Assembly (NCBI GenBank): GCA_013361975.1
Contig: JABFXB010000328.1
Span: 1-5,412, forward strand
DNA length: 5,412 bases
DNA from: Dermatophilaceae bacterium
GTDB taxonomy: Bacteria; Actinomycetota; Actinomycetes; Actinomycetales; Dermatophilaceae
Direction: 5' to 3'
The translations under genes and the position numbers were made by a program. Below are positions 1 to 5,405 of the stretch, one piece after another. Numbering within the stretch: the stretch's first letter is position 1; each line of letters begins with the position of its first letter. Under the pieces are notes generated by a model. That model made no database searches, was not told where the DNA came from, and saw nothing but the letters and a program-made list of their open reading frames with translations.

Positions 1-350
1 CCGGCCCCCTCGACGACAACGACGTCGTGGCGGCTGGACAGCTCGGCGATGGCGTCGACGTGCTGCGACAGCGTCGGCAGTGACGCGCCCTCGAGTGCTG
101 CCGCCGGGCGCGGCGCCATGGGCGCGTGCAGCCTCGTCCCCTCCACGGTGCTCGCCCCTGTCAGGCGGCCGACCTCACCCATGTCGCCGGGCTCTCCGGG
201 AGCCACCCCGGTCTGAGTGGGCTTGTAGGCGGCGACGCGCAGTCCCGCGTCGGCGAGCAGCGCCACGACGGCCGCCGTGACGACCGTCTTGCCGACGTCG
301 GTGTCGGTGCCCGTGACGACGACGACCGCGGGCAGTCCTGACTCACCCAT
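1..350 (-). CDS. bioD: Dethiobiotin synthetase BioD (partial, C-terminal half beyond the left edge)
   Basis: This ATP-dependent cytoplasmic enzyme carboxylates 7,8-diaminopelargonic acid and closes the ureido ring to give dethiobiotin, the step before BioB. The reading frame starts at the ATG at 350-348 and stays open to the window edge, giving 116 complete codons of an expected 220-240. Near the N-terminus, VVVVTGTDTDVGKT (residues about 9-22) is the BioD-type P-loop, with the DTDVGKT signature and Lys21. AYKPTQTG at 41-48 matches the conserved substrate-binding Lys region (Lys43), and the last visible residues, VVVVEGA (110-116), are the start of the VEGAGG motif with Glu114. The start overlaps the bioF stop by 8 nt (ATGGGTGA), has no clear Shine-Dalgarno sequence and no alternative in-frame start just upstream, so translation is probably coupled to bioF. 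Family identity is secure; the missing half prevents judging whether the gene is intact. Confidence 0.93.
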   Translation of the reverse strand, partial: MGESGLPAVVVVTGTDTDVGKTVVTAAVVALLADAGLRVAAYKPTQTGVAPGEPGDMGEVGRLTGASTVEGTRLHAPMAPRPAAALEGASLPTLSQHVDAIAELSSRHDVVVVEGA

Positions 351-1647
351 CGGTGTCGTGGGGCGGGATCTGGTCGAGGGGCGACGTGGAGGCGGGGTGC
401 GTGGCGCCCTCGACGGCCGCGACCGTCGGGAGGCCACGGACGTCGGAGGGAGCGTCCGCCGCCCGTGACCCCTCGACGGCCGCGGTCCCCGTCGGGCGCG
501 GTGCATGCTCGCCGGCGACTCGGGCGACGACCCGCGCAGCCTCCAGCAGGTCCTCTCGCGGGAGGTCGGCCCTGGCGGTCACCCTCAGACGCGAGACCCC
601 GTCGGGGACGCTGGGCGGCCGGAAGCAACCCACGAGGACGCCCTGGGCCCGAAGGTTCAGGCAGGCGGCCACCGCGGCCTCGGGTGACGGCATGGGCAGC
701 GACTGCACGGCGCCGGCGGCCCGTTCGATGCCGCACACGGTCGCGATGACCCGCGCGTTGTCGCGCACGGCGTCCGCGAGCAAGGGTTCGTCCGCGACGA
801 CGTCGGCGGCGGCCGTTGCCGCCCCGGCAGCAGCGGGGGCCAGCCCGGTGTCGAAGATGAACGACCGCGCGGTGTTGACCAGGTGGCTGCGCAGGGCGGT
901 GGAGCCCAGCACGGCGCCGCCCTGCGATCCGAGCGCCTTCGACAGCGTCATCGTCACGACCACGTCGGCAGCCCCGGCGAGACCCAGTGCGTGGACGAGT
1001 CCGCGGCCCTTCCCTGCGACGCCGATGCCGTGCGCCTCGTCGACGACGAGGAGGGCATCATGGCGCCGGCACACCTCGACGAGGTCGGTGAGCGGGGCCG
1101 CGTCGCCGAGCACCGAGTAGATGGACTCGACCGCCACGACGACGCGCCGGCCGGTCCGGGTCGCGAGCTCACGGTCGAGGTCGGCCGGGTCGTTGTGGGC
1201 GAACGTCGCGTAGGGGACGCGCGACATCCGCGCGGCGTCGTGCAGTGAGGCGTGGGCGTGCGCGTCGAGCAGGATCTCGGCGCCGCGCCCGCTGAGTGCG
1301 GTCAGCGCGCCGAGATTGGCGGCATACCCGGTGGAGAAGGCGAGGGCGCTCGGCTGCCCGGCGAGACGGGCCAGCGCCGCCTCGAGGTCGCGGTGCACCG
1401 GGAGCGTGCCGGTCACGAGGCGGCTCGCGGTCGCCGAGGCGCCGTAGCGGTCCAGGGCCTCGTGGGCGGCGGCGACGACCCTGTCGTCACGCGACAGCCC
1501 CAGGTAGTCGTTGGACGCGAGATCGAGGGCGCCGTGCGCGCCCGGCAGGTGGCCGCCGAGCCGCAGCACCGGGTCGAACCGCTCGGTCCCGCGCTCGGCA
1601 CGCAGCTCCGCGCGCTCCCGCAGCCACGAGGCCCAGACGTCGCTCAC
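343..1647 (-). CDS. bioF: 8-amino-7-oxononanoate synthase (KAPA synthase) BioF with extended C-terminus
   Basis: PLP-dependent alpha-oxoamine synthase that condenses L-alanine with a pimeloyl thioester, releasing CO2, to form KAPA, the first committed late step of biotin synthesis. The product is 434 aa. Visible motifs: LASNDYLG at 43-50 (N-terminal substrate loop), DAHAHASLHD at 128-137 with His132 expected to stack on PLP, VVDEAHGIG at 201-209 with Asp203 and His206, and TLSKALGSQGG at 234-244 with Lys237 as the Schiff-base lysine. The GTG start at 1647 overlaps the bioA stop by 4 nt (GTGA) and has an AGGTG Shine-Dalgarno 5 nt upstream. The frame is open for a further 164 codons upstream, but that stretch lies inside bioA and is not BioF-like. 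Family members usually have about 380-390 residues; here about 45-50 extra residues, rich in Ala, Pro, Ser and Gly, follow the end of the catalytic domain (after about residue 383) and run to the bioD start. All catalytic residues are present, so activity is expected. Confidence 0.95.
   Translation of the reverse strand: MSDVWASWLRERAELRAERGTERFDPVLRLGGHLPGAHGALDLASNDYLGLSRDDRVVAAAHEALDRYGASATASRLVTGTLPVHRDLEAALARLAGQPSALAFSTGYAANLGALTALSGRGAEILLDAHAHASLHDAARMSRVPYATFAHNDPADLDRELATRTGRRVVVAVESIYSVLGDAAPLTDLVEVCRRHDALLVVDEAHGIGVAGKGRGLVHALGLAGAADVVVTMTLSKALGSQGGAVLGSTALRSHLVNTARSFIFDTGLAPAAAGAATAAADVVADEPLLADAVRDNARVIATVCGIERAAGAVQSLPMPSPEAAVAACLNLRAQGVLVGCFRPPSVPDGVSRLRVTARADLPREDLLEAARVVARVAGEHAPRPTGTAAVEGSRAADAPSDVRGLPTVAAVEGATHPASTSPLDQIPPHDTDG
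407..484. repeat. 15-bp direct repeat inside the bioF C-terminal tail
   Basis: CCCTCGACGGCCGCG occurs at 407-421 and again at 470-484 (plus-strand reading). On the coding strand the two copies lie in the same frame and both encode A-A-V-E-G (around residues 389-393 and 410-414 of BioF). They fall in the non-conserved tail. A small duplication or slippage in low-complexity, high-GC sequence is the simplest explanation; at this base composition, chance is not excluded. Confidence 0.55.
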
Positions 1648-2984
1648 TCGTGCACCTGCGCGACGGCACCGACGATCGCGTCGGCGATGGTGCGCACGTC
1701 CTCGTCGGTGCAGACATACGGCGGCATCGTGTAGACGAGGTCGCGGAAGGGGCGCACCCACACGCCGCGCCGCAGGGCGGCCCGGGTCACGGCCGTCACG
1801 TCGACCGGAGCCTCGAGCTGGACGACCCCGACGGCGCCGAGGGTGCGTACGTCCGTGACTGCGGGCAGGTCGGCCGCCGGCGCGAGGTGCTCGTGGAGCA
1901 GGCGGCCGACGCGCGGCACGTCGTCCTTCCAGCCCTCCTCCACGAGCGACAGCGACGCGTTGGCGACGGCACAGGCGAGGGGGTTGGCCATGAATGTAGG
2001 GCCGTGGAGCAGGGCCCTGAACTGGGAGCGGGTGATCGCCTCGCCGACGTGCCGGGCCGCGAGCACTGCTGCGAGAGTGAGGTATCCGCCCGTCAGCGCC
2101 TTGCCGACGCAGATGACGTCGGGGGAGACCCCGGCCCATTCGGACGCGAACAGCCGGCCGGTGCGACCGAGACCGGTCGCGATCTCGTCGACCACGAGCA
2201 GCAGCCCGTGCTCGTCGGCGACGCGACGCAGCTCACGCAGGCAGTCGGGGTGGTAGACGTGCATGCCACCCGCTCCCTGGAGCACCGGCTCGACGATGAT
2301 GGCTGCGAGCTCGTCCGAGTGCGCCGCGGCGAGAGCCTCGACCTCGGCCGCCCACGTCACGAACGCGGACCCGTCGGTCTCCCAACGCTCCTCGCCCTCG
2401 GCCGTCACCACGAGGCGGGCCACAGGCGGCCGTGGGGCGAAGAGCTGCCGGGCCAGCGCGCCGGGAAAGGCCGAGTGCATGCCGTCGACCGGGTCGCACA
2501 CGCTCATGGCAGCGAAGGTGTCGCCGTGGTACCCGCCGCGCACCGTGAGGAACCGCTGCCGGCCCGGGCGCCCCCGGGCGGCTTGGTACTGCAGCGACAG
2601 CTTGAGGGCGACCTCGACCGACACGGAGCCGGAGTCGGCGTAGAAGACGTGGGCCATGGGCCCGGGCGCGATCGCGGTCAGCCGCTCGGCCAGGGTGACG
2701 GCGGGTTCGTGGGTGAGGCCACCGAACATGACGTGGCTGAATCGGTCGAGCTGCTGGTGGGCAGCGGCGTCGAGGGCCGGGTGACGGTAGCCGTGGACCG
2801 CGCACCACCAGGACGCCATCGCGTCGATGACCTCGAAGGTCTCGCCGTCGGCAGCAGCCAGCTGCAGGCGTACGCCGGAGGCGCGCTCGACGGCATACGG
2901 CTCGGGCCCGTCGAGCGGGGCGTAGGGATGCCAGACGAGCCCGCGGTCGCGGGCGGCGAGAGTCGACCCGGCCGGCTCAGGCAT
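1644..2984 (-). CDS. bioA: Adenosylmethionine-8-amino-7-oxononanoate aminotransferase BioA (DAPA synthase)
   Basis: PLP-dependent class III aminotransferase that moves the amino group of S-adenosylmethionine onto KAPA, giving 7,8-diaminopelargonic acid for BioD. The 446-aa length fits the family (about 420-450). In order: VWHPYAPL at 17-24 (typical BioA N-terminus), MASWWCAVHGY at 56-66 (substrate-pocket Trp pair 59-60), HVMFGGLTHEPA at 84-95, DSGSVSVEVALK at 117-128 (PLP phosphate binding), GGYHGDT at 150-156 with Tyr152, VVDEIATGLGRTG at 264-276 with Asp266 bonding the pyridine nitrogen, VGKALTGGY at 293-301 with Lys295 as the Schiff-base lysine, GPTFMANPLACAVA at 328-341, and GVWVRPF near 407-413 with the carboxylate-binding Arg. 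The wording closely resembles mycobacterial BioA as remembered. The ATG at 2984 overlaps the bioB stop by 8 nt (ATGCCTGA) and lacks a strong Shine-Dalgarno; the longer open frame back to 3236 lies inside bioB and looks non-biological. The stop overlaps the bioF start. Confidence 0.96.
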   Translation of the reverse strand: MPEPAGSTLAARDRGLVWHPYAPLDGPEPYAVERASGVRLQLAAADGETFEVIDAMASWWCAVHGYRHPALDAAAHQQLDRFSHVMFGGLTHEPAVTLAERLTAIAPGPMAHVFYADSGSVSVEVALKLSLQYQAARGRPGRQRFLTVRGGYHGDTFAAMSVCDPVDGMHSAFPGALARQLFAPRPPVARLVVTAEGEERWETDGSAFVTWAAEVEALAAAHSDELAAIIVEPVLQGAGGMHVYHPDCLRELRRVADEHGLLLVVDEIATGLGRTGRLFASEWAGVSPDVICVGKALTGGYLTLAAVLAARHVGEAITRSQFRALLHGPTFMANPLACAVANASLSLVEEGWKDDVPRVGRLLHEHLAPAADLPAVTDVRTLGAVGVVQLEAPVDVTAVTRAALRRGVWVRPFRDLVYTMPPYVCTDEDVRTIADAIVGAVAQVHE

Positions 2985-4062
2985 TGGCGGGAACGTCCGT
3001 GCCGGCGCCGCGCCGGCGCTTGGCGGGGTCGTGGCTGCCGGCGTCGGGTGAAACGGCGTCGGGCGAGACGGGGTGCTCGGGGGCCGCGCCCAGCACGACG
3101 AAACCGTGGTCGCGGATGAGCTCGAGGTCGGCCTCGGCGGCCTGCCCCTCCGACGTGAGGTAGTCGCCGAGGAAGATCGAGTTGGCCACGTGCAGGGCCA
3201 GCCCCTGGAGCGAGCGCAGGTGCATCTCACGACCACCGGCGATGCGGATCTCCTTGTCGGGGCAGACGAACCGGGCCATCGCGAGGATGCGCAGGCAGCG
3301 GCCGGGGGTGAGCTCCCACGTGCCCTCGAACGGCGTGCCGTCGAAGGGCATCAGGAAGTTGACCGGGATCGAGTCGGAGCCGAGGTCGCGGAGGGCGAAG
3401 AGGGCCTCGACGAGCTGCTCGTCGCTCTCGCCGAGCCCGGCGATCAGCCCCGAGCACGGCGAGAGGCCGGCATCCTTGGCCTTCGTCACCGTGTCGACGC
3501 GGTCGGCGTACGTGTGGGTCGTGACGATGTCGTCGTGGTGCGACTCGGCCGTGTTGAGGTTGTGGTTGTACGCGTCGACACCGGCCGCGCGGAGCCGCTC
3601 GGCCTGGCCGTCCTTGAGCAGGCCGAGGCATGCGCAGACCTCGACGTCGGGGTGCTCCTGCTTGAGCGCGCCGACCATGCCGGCCACCCGCTCGACGTCG
3701 CGGTCCGTCGGCCCGCGGCCGCTCGAGACCATGCAGATGCGGCTGGCCCCACCGCGCAGCCCGGCAGTCGCCTGCTCGATGGCCTCGTCGGGCTTCAGCC
3801 ACGTGTACTTGAGGATGTCGGCCTGCGAGCCGAGGCGCTGTGAGCAGTAGTGGCAGTCCTCGGGGCAGAGGCCCGACTTGAGGTTGACGAGGTAGTTGAC
3901 CTTCACCGTGTTGCCGAAGTGCTTGCGCCGCAGGCGTGCCGCGGCGGCGACGACCGAGAGCAGCTCCTCTTCGCTCGCGCGAAGGACGTCGAGGGCGTCC
4001 TCGGCTGCAGCGGGGGCGCCGGCCAGGACGGCGTCGGCGAGGTCGTCGAAACGGCGGGTCAT
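2977..4062 (-). CDS. bioB: Biotin synthase BioB (radical SAM)
   Basis: Radical SAM enzyme that inserts sulfur into dethiobiotin, the last step to biotin; first gene of the operon. The product is 361 aa. CPEDCHYC at 66-73 supplies Cys66, Cys70 and Cys73 for the [4Fe-4S]/SAM cluster. The ligands of the second, sulfur-donating [2Fe-2S] cluster are Cys110 (RICMVSSGRG), Cys143 (EVCACLG), Cys203 (SPCSGLI) and Arg273 (EIRIAGGRE). NHNLNTAE at 166-173, SIPVNFL and the ANSIFLGDYLT stretch near 293-303 are further BioB signatures. By remembered comparison it is closer to the Streptomyces/Bacillus type of BioB than to the M. tuberculosis type. The conserved part ends near residue 325 (FVVLG); the last ~35 residues are a Pro/Asp/basic tail with a tandem VSPDA repeat (332-341) that reaches into the bioA start. 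The ATG at 4062 has a strong AAGGAG ribosome binding site 6 nt upstream. Regulation is expected through the palindromes at 4084-4114. Confidence 0.97.
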   Translation of the reverse strand: MTRRFDDLADAVLAGAPAAAEDALDVLRASEEELLSVVAAAARLRRKHFGNTVKVNYLVNLKSGLCPEDCHYCSQRLGSQADILKYTWLKPDEAIEQATAGLRGGASRICMVSSGRGPTDRDVERVAGMVGALKQEHPDVEVCACLGLLKDGQAERLRAAGVDAYNHNLNTAESHHDDIVTTHTYADRVDTVTKAKDAGLSPCSGLIAGLGESDEQLVEALFALRDLGSDSIPVNFLMPFDGTPFEGTWELTPGRCLRILAMARFVCPDKEIRIAGGREMHLRSLQGLALHVANSIFLGDYLTSEGQAAEADLELIRDHGFVVLGAAPEHPVSPDAVSPDAGSHDPAKRRRGAGTDVPANA

Positions 4063-4068
4063 GCAGGG

Positions 4069-4074
4069 CTCCTT
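4069..4074 (-). promoter_or_regulatory. Ribosome binding site of bioB
   Basis: The minus strand reads AAGGAG followed by six bases (CCCTGC) and then the bioB ATG. It is the strongest Shine-Dalgarno sequence in the window and fixes the bioB start. The three downstream operon genes have weak or no such sites and instead overlap their upstream neighbours. Confidence 0.9.
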
Positions 4075-4083
4075 GCGCGCGAC

Positions 4084-4114
4084 GTTGAACGGTGTTCAAC
4101 TTGAACGGTGTTCA
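4084..4114. promoter_or_regulatory. Tandem BioQ-type operators between bioB and bioQ
   Basis: Two palindromes sit side by side: GTTGAAC-GGT-GTTCAAC (4084-4100, perfect 7-bp arms) and TGAAC-GGT-GTTCA (4102-4114, perfect 5-bp arms). They share an identical 14-mer, TTGAACGGTGTTCA, repeated at a 16-bp period. The middle portion (4094-4106) is itself palindromic, GTTCAA-C-TTGAAC, so four half-sites occur at an even 8-bp spacing. Established knowledge: BioQ, a TetR-family biotin regulator of corynebacteria and mycobacteria, binds a 13-bp site of the form TGAAC-N3-GTTAC; the present sites are a fully symmetric version. Inference: the divergent TetR protein binds here and represses both directions. 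I noticed no other copy of the full 13-bp motif in the window. Confidence 0.88.
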
Positions 4115-4144
4115 GTATGCCGAGTCGCTAGGCTCGGCTGTCAA
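4114..4144 (-). promoter_or_regulatory. Predicted promoter of the bioBAFD operon
   Basis: On the minus strand a perfect TTGACA (4144-4139) is followed after 19 bases by CATACT (4119-4114), a fair match to TATAAT. Transcription would then start around 4107, inside the second palindrome, and the leader to the bioB ATG would be about 45 nt. The spacer is a little long, so the exact -10 is uncertain. The position makes steric repression by a protein bound at 4084-4114 the obvious mechanism. Confidence 0.6.
4129..4134 (+). promoter_or_regulatory. Possible -10 element of the bioQ promoter
   Basis: TAGGCT fits the actinobacterial TANNNT -10 pattern. No good -35 hexamer lies 16-18 bases upstream, but that position falls inside the second operator palindrome, so occupancy would block it. 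Transcription would start near 4141, giving a leader of about 45 nt that begins just before the hairpin at 4146-4166. This is a weak, composition-prone match. Confidence 0.35.
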
Positions 4145-4145
4145 C

Positions 4146-4166
4146 GCGGGCCACTGCCTGGCCCGC
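4146..4166 (+). other. Hairpin in the bioQ leader
   Basis: GCGGGCCA (4146-4153), a five-base loop CTGCC and TGGCCCGC (4159-4166) form a perfect 8-bp GC-rich stem between the presumed bioQ promoter and its ribosome binding site (AGGGGG, 4175-4180). No T-run follows, so it does not look like an intrinsic terminator. It may stabilise the 5' end of the bioQ mRNA, or be a chance structure in GC-rich DNA. Confidence 0.5.
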
Positions 4167-4184
4167 CCGAGGACAGGGGGCCGG

Positions 4185-4739
4185 GTGGCGCTCAGCCGGG
4201 AGCAGGTCGTGGCCGCCGCCGTCGACCTGCTGCGACGCTACGGCCTCGGCGACCTCTCGATGCGGCGGCTGGCACGCGAGCTGGGGGTGGCGCCCGGAGC
4301 CCTCTACTGGCACGTCGCCAACAAGCAGGAGCTGCTCGTCGAGGTGACCGACGCTCTGCTCGCCGAGATCCCTCCCGCGCCCACCGACCGGCCCGTCGCC
4401 GAGGCCCTCACCGGCCTCGCCATCGCCCTCCGCGAGGCCCTGGTCCAGGTGCCCGATGCCGCCGACGTCGTCGGGCTGGCGTATGCCCTCGAGCCGGGTG
4501 CGACGCGCGCGCTACGCGACCTCGCGCGGCTCGTGCACGATGCGGGGGCGACGGTGTCGGAGCGCGACGACGTGGCTTCCCTCGTGGTGAACCACATCCT
4601 GGGTTCGGTTGCAGCTCAGCAGAACCGGGTCCTTGCGGCCCGGGTCGACCCAGACCTGCCGACGCCCGACAGTACGGCGGAGGCGAAGGCGTTCGAGGTG
4701 GGGCTCGCCGTCATCCTGCGCGGCCTCGGCGCAGACTGA
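4185..4739 (+). CDS. bioQ: TetR-family transcriptional regulator, probable biotin repressor BioQ
   Basis: A 184-aa one-component regulator expected to bind the adjacent palindromes as a dimer and repress the divergent bioBAFD operon and itself. The N-terminus is a TetR-type DNA-binding domain: REQVVAAAVDLLRRYG (helix 1, residues 5-20), then the helix-turn-helix LSMRRLARELGVAPGALYWHV at about 24-44 with the family signature ALYWHV, followed by NKQELL. The C-terminal part (about 60-184) is helical and variable, the usual ligand and dimer domain; no effector can be read from it. I chose the GTG at 4185 because AGGGGG lies about 5 nt upstream and TetR proteins begin just before helix 1; an in-frame GTG at 4092 lies inside the operator and would add 31 unconserved residues. 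The TetR call is certain. The BioQ assignment rests on its position next to bioB and on the operator sequence, not on unique residues. Confidence 0.87.
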   Translation: MALSREQVVAAAVDLLRRYGLGDLSMRRLARELGVAPGALYWHVANKQELLVEVTDALLAEIPPAPTDRPVAEALTGLAIALREALVQVPDAADVVGLAYALEPGATRALRDLARLVHDAGATVSERDDVASLVVNHILGSVAAQQNRVLAARVDPDLPTPDSTAEAKAFEVGLAVILRGLGAD

Positions 4740-4753
4740 GGCAAGGCGCGTAA

Positions 4754-4783
4754 GTGCTGGGCGGCCCAGGCCCCGCCCAGCAC
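4754..4783 (+). terminator. Hairpin downstream of bioQ (probable terminator, first stem)
   Basis: GTGCTGGGCGG (4754-4764) and CCGCCCAGCAC (4773-4783) form a perfect 11-bp stem with an 8-base loop, 15 nt after the bioQ stop. No T-tract follows, as is common for actinobacterial terminators. Confidence 0.75.
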
Positions 4784-4800
4784 CACCCCCCGAGGGGTGG
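4783..4800 (+). terminator. Second hairpin downstream of bioQ
   Basis: CCACCCC (4783-4789), loop CCGA and GGGGTGG (4794-4800) form a perfect 7-bp stem that abuts the first hairpin, sharing one base with it. Together they look like a tandem terminator separating bioQ from the following gene; the second stem alone is weaker evidence. Confidence 0.6.
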
Positions 4801-4930
4801 ATATCGCCGGCGCGCGTGCCGTGGACCTTCGCCGACACTCATCAGAGTGGCGCATCCCGGCCCTGATACGTGCGGAATCGAAAAAGTCATGACCCCCTCT
4901 CTCGAGGAGTGGTCACGGCAGACTGGCGGG

Positions 4931-5320
4931 ATGCCGCTACGGACGACTAAGACGTGGTTCGGGGTCGTGCTCGACGCTCCCGACGCCTCCGAGCTCGCGC
5001 ACTTCTACGAGCGCCTGCTGGGCTGGACCCTCTACACGGACGAACCGGACTGGGCGACGCTGGCGCCGTCGGAGTCGGCAGGCCACAACCTCGGGTTCCA
5101 GACGGAGCCGAACTACGTGCGGCCCGTCTGGCCGAGCCGGCCGGGGGAGCCGCTCATGATGATGCACCTCGACATCGAGGTCGACGACCTCGACGAGGGG
5201 GTGGCCTTCGCCGTCGAGGCGGGCGCCGAGGTCGCGAGCCACCAGCCGCAGGACGACGTCAGGGTCATGCTCGACCCGGCCGGCCATCCCTTCTGCCTCT
5301 ACGTCGACACGTCCAGCTGA
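4931..5320 (+). CDS. VOC (glyoxalase/bleomycin-resistance-like) family protein
   Basis: A small cytoplasmic protein of 129 aa made of one VOC domain, that is, two beta-alpha-beta-beta-beta modules. The first module begins WFGVVLDAPDASELAHFYERLLGW (residues 9-32, typical strand plus helix), and the second begins MMHLDIEVDDLDEGVAFAVEAGAE (77-100) and ends LDPAGHPFCLYVD (114-126), a common VOC ending. His79 and His119 could help bind a metal, but the usual ligand in the first strand is not obvious, so catalysis cannot be claimed. The substrate is unknown; relatives include dioxygenases, glyoxalases and binding-only resistance proteins. The start is uncertain: ATG at 4931 fits the domain edge, while the in-frame ATG at 4889 would add 14 residues; neither has a good Shine-Dalgarno sequence, and I see no convincing promoter in 4801-4930. 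It lies behind the bioQ terminators and has no visible tie to biotin. Confidence 0.85.
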   Translation: MPLRTTKTWFGVVLDAPDASELAHFYERLLGWTLYTDEPDWATLAPSESAGHNLGFQTEPNYVRPVWPSRPGEPLMMMHLDIEVDDLDEGVAFAVEAGAEVASHQPQDDVRVMLDPAGHPFCLYVDTSS

Positions 5321-5321
5321 A

Positions 5322-5405
5322 GGTCGAGTGCTCAGTTCCCGACGCCGTGTTCCGGTCGAGTGCTCAGTTCCCGACGCCCCGACTGTCGGAAAGTGGGCAC
5401 TCGAC
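5322..5405. repeat. Intergenic repeat cluster: two 25-bp direct copies plus one inverted copy
   Basis: A perfect 25-bp unit beginning GGTCGAGTGCTCAG and ending TTCCCGACGCC occurs at 5322-5346 and 5354-5378 (32-bp period). A third, inverted copy lies at 5385-5405; its reverse complement matches the 21-base core of the unit at 18 of 21 positions. The second direct copy and the inverted copy can therefore pair as a long imperfect hairpin (loop 5376-5384). The cluster begins directly after the VOC gene stop and runs to the window edge. It may be a dispersed REP-like intergenic element and could also act as a terminator; only the local structure is seen here. Confidence 0.85.

Noticed and set aside
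1648..2139. N-terminal extension of the bioF frame to an upstream ATG
   Set aside because: The 164 extra codons lie inside bioA in another frame and read as Arg/Pro-rich sequence; the GTG at 1647 has a Shine-Dalgarno sequence and begins a normal BioF N-terminus.
1296..3119. Long plus-strand open frame (607 codons) opposite bioA and bioF
   Set aside because: It is antisense to clear BioA/BioF/BioB coding sequence, is rich in Arg and Gly with no recognisable domain, and is what high-GC third positions produce on the opposite strand.
2985..3236. Upstream extension of the bioA frame
   Set aside because: This stretch is bioB in another frame; its Ser/Thr/Pro-rich translation does not resemble BioA, which starts properly at 2984.
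4092..4184. Longer bioQ start at the in-frame GTG at 4092
   Set aside because: The start would lie inside the operator, upstream of the likely transcription start, and would add 31 residues not seen in TetR proteins; GTG at 4185 has a ribosome binding site.
4063..4184. Riboswitch or BirA-type operator upstream of bioB
   Set aside because: No long structured leader is visible, and the palindromes have the short TGAAC-N3-GTTCA form rather than the long-spaced BirA box; a TetR gene is adjacent.
4754..4930. N-terminal extension of the VOC gene to 4754
   Set aside because: The extra sequence covers the terminator hairpins and reads as Pro/Arg-rich noise; the VOC domain begins just after 4931.
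5322..5405. Possible CRISPR array
   Set aside because: There are only two direct copies separated by 7 bases, and the third copy is inverted; no spacer-sized unique segments or cas genes are present.
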